Shown: in pieces, positions 7,382 through 15,455 of the stretch | Numbering within the stretch: the stretch's first letter is position 1 | Layout of the letters: the number at the start of each line of letters is the position of its first letter | DNA from: Paenibacillus helianthi | GTDB taxonomy: Bacteria; Bacillota; Bacilli; Paenibacillales; Paenibacillaceae | DNA: 43,901 nucleotides | Assembly (NCBI RefSeq): GCF_001909055.1 | Contig: NZ_LVWI01000064.1 | Coordinates: forward strand, 1-43,901 | Reading direction: 5' to 3' | The notes under the pieces: model-generated | What the model was told of the DNA's origin: nothing | The model's input: the letters and a program-made list of their open reading frames with translations, nothing else | Database searches by the model: none | Made by a program: the position numbers and the translations under genes

Positions 7382-7672
7382 TTATCGTCCCAAACGTTCC
7401 AGCGTTAACTTGTATCCGTCATTCCCGTAGTTCAGGCAGCGCTTCACACGCGAAATCGTCGCAGTGCTGGCTCCGGTCTCCGCTTCAATCTGATTGTATG
7501 TAGACCCTTTGCCCAGCATACGCGCCACTTCCAGACGCTGCGAGAGGGATTGAATCTCATTCACCGTGCACAGGTCATCAAAAAACACATAGCATTCTTC
7601 CATATCTTTTAAAGTCAAAATGGCTTCGAATAATTGGTCTATACTTTTATCGTTTAGCTTCTTAAGCTGCAT
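7382..7672 (-). CDS. yerC: TrpR-like protein YerC/YecD
   Basis: A 96-residue protein of the YerC/YecD family, related in fold to the tryptophan repressor. It shows a helical N terminus, then YNQIEAETGASTATISRVKRCLNYG, a clear helix-turn-helix. B. subtilis yerC is adjacent to yerB; here a yerB-like gene lies about 4 kb away on the same strand. Target genes are not evident from the sequence. An imperfect inverted repeat GTCAG-TG-CTGAC lies about 20 bases upstream of the start and could be an autoregulatory site, a weak inference. Confidence 0.88.
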   Translation of the reverse strand: MQLKKLNDKSIDQLFEAILTLKDMEECYVFFDDLCTVNEIQSLSQRLEVARMLGKGSTYNQIEAETGASTATISRVKRCLNYGNDGYKLTLERLGR

Positions 7673-8100
7673 CGATTATCATCCCCTAAAAGTTTGGTCA
7701 GTGCTGACATCACTGATAAGATATCCTTCAAAAAAAAGAGTTCAAAAGCCTAAATGTAGTGACTATCTTGCCTCTACTATATTGTACTGGAGCACATTTT
7801 TCAAGCATTAACGGTTTCACGCTGTAAAGAACGAAATCGACGGACAAACGTCCACCCCACGCGCACAAAATTAATCCTGCATTCAGACTCCTACTCTGAA
7901 TCCGCAAGATTTACCGCCTTAACTATAGTACTACATAAGCGCCGAAAATCAAGCATGGTCACGGTTTCTTCACTTCCGGCACGGGCGGGTGGGCATCCGC
8001 CCTTTTCCGCTGCTATCCCGGTAAACCGGGCGTTCGTCTATACCTTATGTTCGCCTATGACATACAGTATATCAAACCACTAACGAAGGAATGTGATGTT
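7673..8100. other. 428-base intergenic region between yerC and the next plus-strand gene
   Basis: Contains the minus-strand yerC promoter and, near 7985-8009, a GC-rich hairpin (GGGCGG with CCGCCC followed by TTTT) and a second small one (CCCGG/CCGGG near 8020). I compared the plus-strand part with common riboswitch signatures and found no convincing match. No gene seen. Confidence 0.5.
7776..7804 (-). promoter_or_regulatory. SigA-type promoter of yerC
   Basis: On the minus strand, -35 TTGAAA (7799-7804), 17-base spacer, -10 TATAGT (7776-7781). It lies about 100 bases ahead of yerC and should drive yerC and the chelatase-like gene. Confidence 0.6.
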
Positions 8101-8664
8101 ATGCCTGATCATTACTATAATCACTCCCGCCGGGGCGGGCGTTCGCTGGCCGAGCCGTATCCTTCATCGCCGTATCCCGGGATCAGTTCATATGCCCAGC
8201 CCCCCTTCTATGGGGAATCTGGAATGCTTCCTGCCCTAGGCACAGAAGCAGCCGCAGAGACGGCTCTGGCCGTCCCCGTTGCCGAAGCCGCTGCCGCCAA
8301 ACCCGGCGGACTGCTCGGAGGACTTGGCAATCTTGGCAATCTTGGAAATCTCGCGAACATGGAGCAGATCAAGGGCATCGTTGACCGGCTGGGCGGCGTC
8401 GACGGCATTGTCAATTCCATGGGCAAGGTGCAGAAGGTCATGCAGGGATTTCAGCAGATGGCCCCGATGGTGAAGCTGGTCATGGGCAGCTTTGGCAAGA
8501 AGAAGGGCTCGGGAGCAGGCGAGCTGGCAGCTGAAGAAGACGCAGCACTCTACGGCCCCAAACGGCGCAAGAAGAGACGCTCAGGGTCACAGCCACGCAA
8601 AAAAACGGCTCCGAAGAGCCGGCGCAAATCCTCCCCCGCCTCCGTTAAACGCCGCCGCAAGTAG
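8101..8664 (+). CDS. Hypothetical protein with Gly-rich and basic C-terminal regions (possibly YqfQ/VrrA-like)
   Basis: A 187-residue protein starting MPDHYYNHSRRGGRSLAEP; GAAGG lies eleven bases before this ATG, and an upstream ATG at 8047 has no good site. The order is: Pro/Tyr-rich N terminus, Ala-rich stretch, Gly-Leu-Asn repeats (GLGNLGNLGNLANM, about residues 77-90), a helical segment with Met-rich QGFQQMAPMVKLVM, then a strongly basic Lys/Arg tail. The plan resembles the poorly known YqfQ/VrrA proteins of spore formers, but I would not assign a function. The basic tail suggests binding to nucleic acid or another polyanion. The last codons form the 5' arm of its own terminator. Confidence 0.6.
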   Translation: MPDHYYNHSRRGGRSLAEPYPSSPYPGISSYAQPPFYGESGMLPALGTEAAAETALAVPVAEAAAAKPGGLLGGLGNLGNLGNLANMEQIKGIVDRLGGVDGIVNSMGKVQKVMQGFQQMAPMVKLVMGSFGKKKGSGAGELAAEEDAALYGPKRRKKRRSGSQPRKKTAPKSRRKSSPASVKRRRK

Positions 8665-8682
8665 GCGGCGTTTAACGCTTTT
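8644..8682 (+). terminator. Terminator overlapping the stop codon
   Basis: Perfect 13-bp stem: GTTAAACGCCGCC (8644-8656) with GGCGGCGTTTAAC (8664-8676), a 7-base loop holding most of the TAG stop (8662-8664), then GCTTTT. The 5' arm encodes the end of the protein. Confidence 0.8.
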
Positions 8683-8743
8683 GGCGAATAGCCGTTAACG
8701 GTTCTGCCGTACATCGATTCGCGGCATAGCTGCAAGCTCCAGC

Positions 8744-8772
8744 CTAAAAAGCGTACCTCTCAAGGTACGCTT
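8744..8772 (-). terminator. Terminator of corA
   Basis: Perfect 10-bp stem AAGCGTACCT (8749-8758) and AGGTACGCTT (8763-8772), loop of four bases, with a T run on the minus strand. Confidence 0.8.
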
Positions 8773-8810
8773 CAGTCAAACCTGGCGCTCGATTAATGCT
8801 AATGTCCCCT

Positions 8811-9770
8811 TTACTTAAACCAGCCGCTGCGCCGGAACCAGCGGAACATACCCACGCCGAGCACCAGCATCAGCAGCAGCACTCCAAAGTAGCCGTATTT
8901 CCAGTCCAGCTCCGGCATTACCCGAAAATTCATGCCGTATATTCCGGCAATCAGGGTCAGCGGCATGAAGACGGTTGTGATAACCGTCAGGGTCTTCATG
9001 ATCGAGTTCATCCGGTTGGAGTTGAGCGAGATGTAGCTGTCGCGCAGATCGGCTGTCATTTCCCGGTCCACTTCGATCATATCGGTCAGCTTCAGCAGAT
9101 GATCATAAATATCGCCAAAGTAGATCCGCTCCTCGCCGTTGCTCTGCACATGCTGCGAATTGACGATCCGGTACATCAGGTCACGCATCGGCACGATCGT
9201 CCGGCGCAGCTTAAGCAGACGACCGCGCACATTGAATACCTGGCTCATGAGCTCTTCCACAGACTCGTTGCCGCCCTGGCTCTCCAGATCGGCAAGCTCA
9301 TCCTCCAAACCGTACAAGCTTGGAAAATACCGGTCCACCAGCTTATCCATCACGGTATACGCAGCAGCCATCGGACCGCCTGACCAGCCTTTGCGGCTAT
9401 GAATTTCCGCCTTTACCATCTGCCAGGCTTCATCCATCTCCGGTTTCTCCTGATGATGATAGGATACGAGGAAGCCTTTGCTGAGGAACAGGTCGATCTC
9501 TTCTGCTTCCAGCGTCCGCTCATTAAGCGCATGCAGCACAAAAAACTGCATATTCTCATAATAATCCAGCTTCGGGCGCTGCAGGATATGCATGCAGTCT
9601 TCAATCGCCAAGGGATGAAAATGAAAATAAGTATCCAGCAGCAGGGTCTCCTCCGCTGTAGGGGTGGAAAAATCGGCCCAAATCCAGGCATAATCCTCCA
9701 GGGTAATGTCCTGAAGCGGCAGATCCGTCAACACCTCACCCTTACGTGTAACTGCAAGCGTTCGTATCAT
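8811..9770 (-). CDS. corA: CorA-type magnesium/divalent cation transporter
   Basis: A 319-residue membrane channel for Mg2+ (Co2+/Ni2+ in some relatives). The long N-terminal cytoplasmic domain has the family's alpha/beta and long helical stalk. Two C-terminal membrane helices follow, the first ending in the signature GIYGMNF (GMN selectivity motif), then a short loop MPELDWKYGY and the last helix with a basic tail. The start MIRTLAVTRKGE at 9770 has GGGGG eight bases upstream; the frame extends further but the extension is not family-like. Monocistronic, with its own terminator. Regulation by Mg2+ is usually structural, via the cytoplasmic domain. Confidence 0.93.
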   Translation of the reverse strand: MIRTLAVTRKGEVLTDLPLQDITLEDYAWIWADFSTPTAEETLLLDTYFHFHPLAIEDCMHILQRPKLDYYENMQFFVLHALNERTLEAEEIDLFLSKGFLVSYHHQEKPEMDEAWQMVKAEIHSRKGWSGGPMAAAYTVMDKLVDRYFPSLYGLEDELADLESQGGNESVEELMSQVFNVRGRLLKLRRTIVPMRDLMYRIVNSQHVQSNGEERIYFGDIYDHLLKLTDMIEVDREMTADLRDSYISLNSNRMNSIMKTLTVITTVFMPLTLIAGIYGMNFRVMPELDWKYGYFGVLLLMLVLGVGMFRWFRRSGWFK

Positions 9771-9876
9771 ATAAGTCCCCCGTCTATTGCATCTTCCACT
9801 GCTCAATCTTGCACCTAACCATTGTACAGCAAGAAGCGCCTTCCCCCCAAATGGTATACAGCTGTTCCCAGCCAAC

Positions 9877-9919
9877 AAAAAAAGATGTCCGCAGCCATTC
9901 TTGGCTTCCGTGACATCTT
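9877..9919 (-). terminator. Terminator of the pit operon
   Basis: Stem AAGATGTC (9882-9889) with GACATCTT (9912-9919) and an inner GCCA/TGGC pairing; a run of seven T on the minus strand. Located 22 bases after the pit stop. Confidence 0.8.
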
Positions 9920-9940
9920 GATATGCAGCCATGCTGCTGC

Positions 9941-10930
9941 TTAGAATATGATCTTAAAAATAATCCCTGCCAATACCGCGCTGATCGGAATGGTAATAAA
10001 CCAGGTGATCACAATGCGTCCGGCGATTCCCCATTTTACAGCAGAGAAGCGTTTGGCTGAACCTACACCGAGAATAGATGATGTGATGGCATGTGTTGTA
10101 CTTACCGGCAGATGCAGCAGTGTAGCCGAGAAAATAACGGAAGCGGCGGAAATATCGGCAGCGAAGCCGTTAATAGGCTCAATTTTGAAAATCTTCGTTC
10201 CCATGGTCTTGATAATCTTCCAGCCGCCAATGGACGTCCCTAGTGCCATGGATGTTGCCGCAGCGATTTTAACCCATAAAGGAACTTCCATGGTGTCCAG
10301 ACGGCCTGAGGTCACGAGTGCAAAGGTGATAATCCCCATCGCTTTCTGGGCGTCATTGGTACCATGTGTGAAGGATTGAAGCGCCGCAGTAATGACCTGC
10401 ATGGAGCGGAAGCCCTTGTTCACGGTATGCGGACTGCGTTTGGCGAAGATCCATTTCAGGATCGTCATGACAATATAACCAATGACAAAAGCAATCAGCG
10501 GGGAGAATACGAGCCCCTCGACGATTTCGATAAAGCCATGCCACTTGATATGCTCTGTGCCGGCACCTACGTAGACCGCTCCAGCCAACGCACCGATAAG
10601 CGCATGGGAAGAGGAGGAAGGAATCCCCAGCCACCAGGTCACCAGATTCCAGATAATCGCGGCGATCAGTGTAGCTATGACAATATCTACCCCGTTGTCC
10701 AGCAGGGCCGGATCGGTGATGCTGCCCCCGATTTTTTTGGCTACCCCCGTAAACATCAGCGCCCCGATAAAGTTCATGGAAGCCGCCATAAGAATAGCCG
10801 TCCGTGGACGAAGCGCCCGGGTGGAGACCGAGGTGGCAATCGCATTAGCCGTATCGTGGAACCCGTTGATGAAGTCGAATGCAAGCGCTAGAACAATCAC
10901 AAAACCTAGTACAAATATTGATGTTTCCAT
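9941..10930 (-). CDS. pit: Low-affinity inorganic phosphate transporter, PiT family
   Basis: A 329-residue polytopic membrane protein of the PiT family that moves phosphate (as metal-phosphate) with protons or sodium. Both copies of the family signature are visible: FDFINGFHDTANAIATSVSTRA near the N terminus and SFTHGTNDAQKAMGII in the second half. About ten hydrophobic segments surround them. It starts 12 bases after the stop of the DUF47 gene, so the two form an operon ending in the terminator at 9877-9919. This pairing is common in bacteria, with the DUF47 partner modulating the transporter. I see no convincing Pho box upstream. Confidence 0.95.
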   Translation of the reverse strand: METSIFVLGFVIVLALAFDFINGFHDTANAIATSVSTRALRPRTAILMAASMNFIGALMFTGVAKKIGGSITDPALLDNGVDIVIATLIAAIIWNLVTWWLGIPSSSSHALIGALAGAVYVGAGTEHIKWHGFIEIVEGLVFSPLIAFVIGYIVMTILKWIFAKRSPHTVNKGFRSMQVITAALQSFTHGTNDAQKAMGIITFALVTSGRLDTMEVPLWVKIAAATSMALGTSIGGWKIIKTMGTKIFKIEPINGFAADISAASVIFSATLLHLPVSTTHAITSSILGVGSAKRFSAVKWGIAGRIVITWFITIPISAVLAGIIFKIIF

Positions 10931-10942
10931 ATTCCAGGCCCC

Positions 10943-11560
10943 TTATGAGTTGCGCATGATGATCGATTCCAGCATGTTCGCTACATCTTCGCATTTGTCG
11001 GTTGTAGTTTCAAGCCGCTCGTACAGCTCTTTGCGCTTAATCAGCTCAATCGGGTCTTTTACCGTTTCGAACAGGGCTTTGGTGCAGATGCGGAGTACTT
11101 CGTCGCCCTGGTTCTCCAGATCATTCAGACGGATGGTGTACTCGCGGATGGCCAGCAGCTTCTTCTGGGAGAGCAAGTGAACCGCTTTTTGAATTTCATA
11201 GGCGGACTGGCGGAGAATCTCTGCGAACTGCACGATATATTCGTCCGGGTCCAACAGGTTGTACATATAGAAACGTGAGGCTGAAGCTTCCAGACCATCA
11301 ATAACATCATCCATACTTGTGATGAGGTCCATAATATCGTCGCGTTCCAGCGGTGTGATAAACGTCTTGTTCAATTCCTTGATGACGGTGTGCGTGTACG
11401 TGTCGCATTGGGATTCATATTTCTTCATCACCGCTGCGAAATTCTCGACATTATCCCGCAGAGTCGTAATATTCTGAGCGAAATAATCTGCCGCCTGGAC
11501 AATGGTATCGGCCATATTTTCCAGTGTCTCAAAGAATATGTCCTTTTTTCTCAACTTCAT
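10943..11560 (-). CDS. DUF47 (PhoU-like) Pit accessory protein
   Basis: A 205-residue, almost wholly helical cytoplasmic protein of the DUF47/Pit-accessory family (B. subtilis YkaA type), distantly like PhoU. The start MKLRKKDIFFETLENMAD at 11560 has AAAGGGG nine bases ahead, better than a start 33 bases upstream. The conserved block ITSMDDVIDGLEASASRF is present, with the acidic residues thought to bind metal. It is first in the two-gene unit with pit. Expected role: coupling phosphate uptake to cellular state; the mechanism is not established from sequence. Confidence 0.9.
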   Translation of the reverse strand: MKLRKKDIFFETLENMADTIVQAADYFAQNITTLRDNVENFAAVMKKYESQCDTYTHTVIKELNKTFITPLERDDIMDLITSMDDVIDGLEASASRFYMYNLLDPDEYIVQFAEILRQSAYEIQKAVHLLSQKKLLAIREYTIRLNDLENQGDEVLRICTKALFETVKDPIELIKRKELYERLETTTDKCEDVANMLESIIMRNS

Positions 11561-11750
11561 TAGTTTAAACCCCTTTACATAAAATGCAGCCATTCATATG
11601 TAAACAGCATGAAAATGAATGACAACCCTTGTTATCTTATCATATCAATTGAAGGTATAGAAGTAAAAGAAACGAACTTTTTTACACTATAATAACAATT
11701 CCCTGTAATCGTGAAAATAATCATCCTTACGGCTTCTTTTGGCGTCCGTA

Positions 11751-12860
11751 TCAGGTAGAACCTGGGATCGGTGCATATTCGATATGACTGCTGAAGGAAG
11801 GGCTGTTCGGCACAATCAGAATATGGGTGATTCCGGGATACATCAGCGCCTCTGTGCCATCCTTCTTCACGAAGCGGATTACATCTCCAGGCTTGCGGGA
11901 CCATCTTCCCTTCTGCACTTGTCCACGTTGAAACAGCACGGCCTCCCCTCCCAGCTCGATGTCGATCTGCAGTCTACCCACATCGTCGAGCACTTTATGG
12001 TCAGCCCCCATCACCATTACATTGGCCGCCTCGACCGGATTTCCGTCATTCAGATCCAGATGCGGCTTGCCGTTCACCCAGCGCAGATAGGTCCTCCGCT
12101 CCGTGCTGTATTTATACCCCACAGTATAGCTTTTTAGCAGAAAATTGACATTGAACTCTGCCGATGCATCTCCCCCGGCCGGTAAATCATCAGGATCTGT
12201 GAAAAGATACCCGGGAACCTCTATAGTTCCGGCGTATCCCAGCTTGTCCGCACCCTCACGCAGCTTGGCGGCATTGCTGTACAGATTATGCGGGGCTTTA
12301 CGCTCCTTGTCGCGCCAGAAATAGGCTCCGGCTCTGCCGATCTCGTCCATGTCGTCCTTTTTCCCCTTCTGGAGAATGGCATACGCCGCCTGACTCCCTC
12401 CCGCATGTACCGTCACGCCGCCATAGCTTTCACCGATGTCGATAAGATACGGGCGGATGCTGCGGATCGGCCCGATTTTGACCACGCCGGTATGGCTCTG
12501 GAAAATCCCGATCAGCCGCGTAATTCCGCCTTCAGCCAGCACCTCATACAGAATATCCGCCTCGCTGATTCCTGACTGCGGCCGTGCAGCCGGCGCATTG
12601 TTGATCATCACTGCCAAGGGACGGGGCAAAATGCTCTCTTCCAGCGGAAGCCCGGTCAGCCCGGAGGTGATCCCCCCGATCACAGGCTTGGCTTCTGGTG
12701 ACGGCTCAGCAGATACGGCAGGGGATGGCGCAAGGGTAGGCACTGCTGCAGGTGAAGGCGCAGGAACATTCTCCGCATCCTGATTTCCACAGGCAGAGAG
12801 CAGCAGGGCCGCAAGCACACAGCCGGTGATTAGACGGGAAGAATAACGGCTTAGGGTCAT
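11751..12860 (-). CDS. yerB: DUF3048 lipoprotein, YerB-like
   Basis: A 369-residue exported lipoprotein. The signal peptide runs RLITGCVLAALLLSACGNQ, with the lipobox LSAC giving an acylated Cys at about residue 24. A Pro/Ala/Ser-rich linker (about 30-58) follows, then the DUF3048 domain with GLPLEESILPRPLAVMINNAPAARPQ and a second half near VGYKYSTERRTYLRWVNGKPH. AGGAGG lies ten bases before the ATG. Homologues include B. subtilis YerB, whose function is unknown; the extracytoplasmic location suggests a cell-envelope role. In Bacillus it neighbours yerC, as it approximately does here. Confidence 0.88.
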   Translation of the reverse strand: MTLSRYSSRLITGCVLAALLLSACGNQDAENVPAPSPAAVPTLAPSPAVSAEPSPEAKPVIGGITSGLTGLPLEESILPRPLAVMINNAPAARPQSGISEADILYEVLAEGGITRLIGIFQSHTGVVKIGPIRSIRPYLIDIGESYGGVTVHAGGSQAAYAILQKGKKDDMDEIGRAGAYFWRDKERKAPHNLYSNAAKLREGADKLGYAGTIEVPGYLFTDPDDLPAGGDASAEFNVNFLLKSYTVGYKYSTERRTYLRWVNGKPHLDLNDGNPVEAANVMVMGADHKVLDDVGRLQIDIELGGEAVLFQRGQVQKGRWSRKPGDVIRFVKKDGTEALMYPGITHILIVPNSPSFSSHIEYAPIPGST

Positions 12861-12880
12861 ATGTATTTTTTCCTCCTAAA

Positions 12881-12998
12881 AGTTTTATGGAGCCTTGCTT
12901 CCTGATCTTTCTACGCAATAAAACTGGCTTCGTAAGCATGCGCTTAGTTTTATGGAGCCTTTCATCCTGATCCTTCTACGTAATAAAACTGGCTTCGT
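12881..12998. repeat. Two 53-bp direct repeats upstream of the yerB-like gene
   Basis: Copies at 12881-12933 and 12946-12998 differ at 4 of 53 positions and are separated by 12 bases. Each starts AGTTTTATGGAGCC and ends ATAAAACTGGCTTCGT, so AGTTTTAT and ATAAAACT can pair around a 30-base centre. The whole block lies in the probable 5' leader of the lipoprotein gene. The rest of the gap 12999-13112 shows a further small hairpin (ACGGCTTCGCCGT) but no gene. Confidence 0.8.
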
Positions 12999-13112
12999 TC
13001 TTCCATTTAATCATAGCGGAGTCCATTTGTCTTGATTCCCGCATCAAGTGGAAACGGCTTCGCCGTCCTTTTAAGAAGGTATCCGTTTCAGGACATATAC
13101 ATTCATAAATTT

Positions 13113-13146
13113 TAAAAAGGACACAGCCCCTCTTCAGGCTGCATCC
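13113..13146 (-). terminator. Terminator of the dioxygenase gene
   Basis: On the minus strand, stem GGATGCAGCC with GGCTGTGTCC (two wobble or mismatched positions), then TTTTT. It is 22 bases after the stop at 13168. Confidence 0.7.
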
Positions 13147-13167
13147 CTCATGTATCGTATGTGTAAT

Positions 13168-13944
13168 TTAGTCAATCATCCAGCAGTTCAGGCTAAGCGT
13201 CCCGTATTGGTAGGCTTGAATCATGAGCTGTGCGCGTCTGCCTTCATCGGCTGTTCCCATTACATAGAAGATCGGCACAAAATGCTCTCGTCCATAGCTG
13301 GGAACCGCATCGCGTACATGCGGCGCTTTTTTCTCATAAGCGAACAGTGCAGGCAGGTTCCATGCTTCAAGGCCGGCGGCTATCCAGGCATCGAAGTCAA
13401 GCGCCCATTGCTCAGGCTGGTCGTCCTGCTTCAGCAGCCGCAGATTATGAACCAGCCCCCCGCTTCCGATCAGCAGAACACCCTCATCACGCAGTGGGGC
13501 CAGCATCCTGCCGATATTATACTGCTCCTCCGGGGAACGCAAGGAATCGACAGACAAGGCCACTACAGGGATATCGGCAGCCGGGAACATCTTTTTCAGA
13601 ATGACCCAGATTCCATGATCAAGCCCCCGTCCCAGCACCGGCTGGTGAGGAAGATTGTTCGCGGTAAAGAGTTCGGAGATTCGGCGGCTGAGTGCGGAAT
13701 CCCCAGGTGCTGGATAGGTCAGCGAATACATCTCGTCCGGGAATCCATAGAAATCATGCAAGGTTTCGTGCTGTCCATCTACTGTAATCAACTGCTCAGG
13801 GCTGTCCCAATGCGCAGAAAAGACTACAATGCCGCGCGGTGTCCCCAGATCAGCCCCCAGCCGTTCCAGGAAACGGGTATATTCGTTATTCTCAAGGGCA
13901 AGCAGCGGAGAGCCATGTGCAATAAAAAATGCCGGTAATTTCAT
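13168..13944 (-). CDS. LigB-family extradiol ring-cleavage dioxygenase (YgiD/4,5-DOPA dioxygenase-like)
   Basis: A 258-residue class III extradiol dioxygenase. Family metal ligands are visible: His10 in FIAHGSP, His45 in VFSAHWDS, and conserved His110 (GLDHG), His166 (SGGLVHNL) and His221 (REHFVP). Relatives such as E. coli YgiD cleave DOPA-type catechols using a single Zn2+ or Fe2+; the natural substrate in bacteria is unclear. The start has GGAGGTGGG upstream. It appears to be a single-gene unit, though the hydrolase gene 85 bases upstream is on the same strand and could be co-transcribed. Confidence 0.9.
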   Translation of the reverse strand: MKLPAFFIAHGSPLLALENNEYTRFLERLGADLGTPRGIVVFSAHWDSPEQLITVDGQHETLHDFYGFPDEMYSLTYPAPGDSALSRRISELFTANNLPHQPVLGRGLDHGIWVILKKMFPAADIPVVALSVDSLRSPEEQYNIGRMLAPLRDEGVLLIGSGGLVHNLRLLKQDDQPEQWALDFDAWIAAGLEAWNLPALFAYEKKAPHVRDAVPSYGREHFVPIFYVMGTADEGRRAQLMIQAYQYGTLSLNCWMID

Positions 13945-14029
13945 AGGGTGCCCACCTCCATAACCCAGTATATGGTCTGCACTTTTATTTTACCGCTTAT
14001 TCTGAGTTAATGCGAGCGGAGGACAAACC

Positions 14030-14860
14030 CTAAATCATCCAGTTCTGCCATTCTTCCTGCACATGCTCCTGTTGATTCATCCAATCCTTGGTCCGTTTCA
14101 GCAACTGGGCCTGCGCCGGACCTGATGAGAAGGTATGATCCCCCTGAAAAATCACTTCTTTGTCGCAGCGGCCCTCCGGGCGTGTCCAGAACAGTTTCTG
14201 GTAAAGAAAGGCATAGTCCACAGGGATCACATCATCAGAAGTTCCGTGGATCACCAGCACATCGCCGCTGAATTTGCCAGCTTCCTGAAATGGCTGAAAA
14301 GCGGCAAGTGAGTTGAAATAGACCGGTGTAAACGAATAGCCGGAAAAATCCGATGAACCGCTCTTCACCGAACGGTCATAAGCTTCCCTGCCCACGATCT
14401 TTACGATATCATTGAACGGGTAGCCTACCGCCGCCCACAGGACCAGATTCTTGACCCGGCGGTCCCGCACTCCGGTGAGCAGGGCTACCGCACCGCCAAG
14501 ACTGTGCCCGATCAGCGTCACACGCTGAGGATCTACATCGGCGGAGGTGATGCCATAGTCGAGAACGGCCCGGGTCTGGGCAATCATCGATTCCATGTCT
14601 TCACTGCCATAGTTCCCGCTGCTCTCCCCGCAGCCCACATAATCAAAACGGATTACCATATATCCGTCAGAAGCCAGCTCGCGGGCAGCCTTGACAAAAA
14701 TCCGGTCGACTCCGATCCGGTTGCCGACGAATCCATGGCAGATCACCGCAAGCGGCACCCTTTCCTTGCAGCGTCCGGAGCTTCCCTTTTCCCTCGATGG
14801 ATAATGGATGCTGGCTGTTAATTCTTCCCCGTGATGACGAATGATAATATTCCGTTCCAT
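14030..14860 (-). CDS. Alpha/beta hydrolase (esterase-like)
   Basis: A 276-residue serine hydrolase. The nucleophile elbow is GHSLGG with Ser120; the oxyanion region is CHGFVGN (about 41-47); the acid is Asp209 or Asp210 in HGTSDDVIPV; the base is His242 in GDHTFSSG. It resembles the group containing feruloyl/cinnamoyl esterases (GFVGNRIGVDR, FDYVGCGESSG), but substrate cannot be set from sequence. No signal peptide is seen, so it acts in the cytoplasm. GAGGAGGG precedes the ATG, and a near-consensus promoter lies at 14939-14966. Confidence 0.85.
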   Translation of the reverse strand: MERNIIIRHHGEELTASIHYPSREKGSSGRCKERVPLAVICHGFVGNRIGVDRIFVKAARELASDGYMVIRFDYVGCGESSGNYGSEDMESMIAQTRAVLDYGITSADVDPQRVTLIGHSLGGAVALLTGVRDRRVKNLVLWAAVGYPFNDIVKIVGREAYDRSVKSGSSDFSGYSFTPVYFNSLAAFQPFQEAGKFSGDVLVIHGTSDDVIPVDYAFLYQKLFWTRPEGRCDKEVIFQGDHTFSSGPAQAQLLKRTKDWMNQQEHVQEEWQNWMI

Positions 14861-14938
14861 TGCTGAAGCCCTCCTCTAAAAAGGCACATTATTTTAAATT
14901 ATAATTATCCCGATTAAATTAGTCAGATTAATATCTTC

Positions 14939-14966
14939 ATTATACGTTTTGCTTTCCTATTGTCAA
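14939..14966 (-). promoter_or_regulatory. Consensus SigA promoter of the hydrolase gene
   Basis: Minus strand: -35 TTGACA (14961-14966), 16-base spacer, -10 TATAAT (14939-14944), both perfect. Just downstream, TTAGTC and GATTAA (within 14918-14935) form an imperfect inverted repeat that could be an operator. Confidence 0.75.
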
Positions 14967-15001
14967 CAAGCAGCAGGAATAAACAGCCGTGCAGGCTTAG
15001 C

Positions 15002-15038
15002 AAAAAGCCCCTTCTGCTCGGCATGGAGCAAAAGAGGC
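15002..15038 (-). terminator. Terminator of the small gene 15072-15272
   Basis: Minus strand: GCCTCTTTTGCT pairs with AGCAGAAGGGGC (two G-U pairs), followed by TTTTT. Confidence 0.65.
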
Positions 15039-15071
15039 CCAGCACTGGAGGAACTGCACTTCATTTACTAT

Positions 15072-15272
15072 TTATTCATAGCTTTCGTGAAACATATCAT
15101 GCGTTTTCCGTCTGCCCTGCCAGCCTTCCAGGCCATTCTCAGGCGTATCCAGCTCAGAATCCCATAAGCTGAATCCGTCGGAATTGCCCCAATCCCCCAC
15201 TTCACCTGCAAGCGGAGGCGCGAAGCCGTCACCCACGAATTTGCCTGTCTCTTCTCTGTTATCAGTATCCAT
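15072..15272 (-). CDS. Small acidic hypothetical protein
   Basis: A 66-residue protein starting MDTDNREETGKFVGDG; AGGGAG lies four bases before this ATG, while an earlier in-frame codon at 15299 lacks a site. Composition is acidic and rich in Gly, Asp, Trp, with no hydrophobic segment, so it is probably soluble and flexible. No family recognised. It has its own terminator and diverges from the membrane protein gene to its right. Confidence rests on the ribosome site and the terminator. Confidence 0.5.
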   Translation of the reverse strand: MDTDNREETGKFVGDGFAPPLAGEVGDWGNSDGFSLWDSELDTPENGLEGWQGRRKTHDMFHESYE

Positions 15273-15375
15273 AACGCTCCCTACCTTCCTTGAAGCCATA
15301 GTGGTGAAGCCGAACCATTAACAGTGTTCACTCTTCCAAACGGATTATTCATCCCGGGCAGAGAAATGCTTGTCC

Positions 15376-15405
15376 TTGCACACAACCGCCACCCAAACGT
15401 ATACT
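15376..15405 (+). promoter_or_regulatory. Promoter of the DUF1129-like/secreted protein unit
   Basis: -35 TTGCAC (15376-15381), 18-base spacer, -10 TATACT (15400-15405). It is 50 bases before the chosen start at 15456. Confidence 0.5.
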
Positions 15406-15455
15406 CTAGGTTAAAGACCTATTTAGGCCCACCACTGGAGGTTTATATTTTTACT

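Noticed and set aside
7811..8046. Possible riboswitch in the leader of the 8101-8664 gene
   Set aside because: Two GC-rich hairpins are present, but I could not match c-di-AMP, cobalamin, lysine, TPP, FMN, SAM or Mg2+ classes.
11594..11750. Pho box upstream of the DUF47-pit operon
   Set aside because: Single TTTACA-like words occur but not the spaced direct repeats expected for PhoP.
13150..13938. 262-codon plus-strand frame antisense to the LigB-type dioxygenase
   Set aside because: Shadow of the real gene; the minus strand has the metal-ligand motifs and a strong ribosome site.
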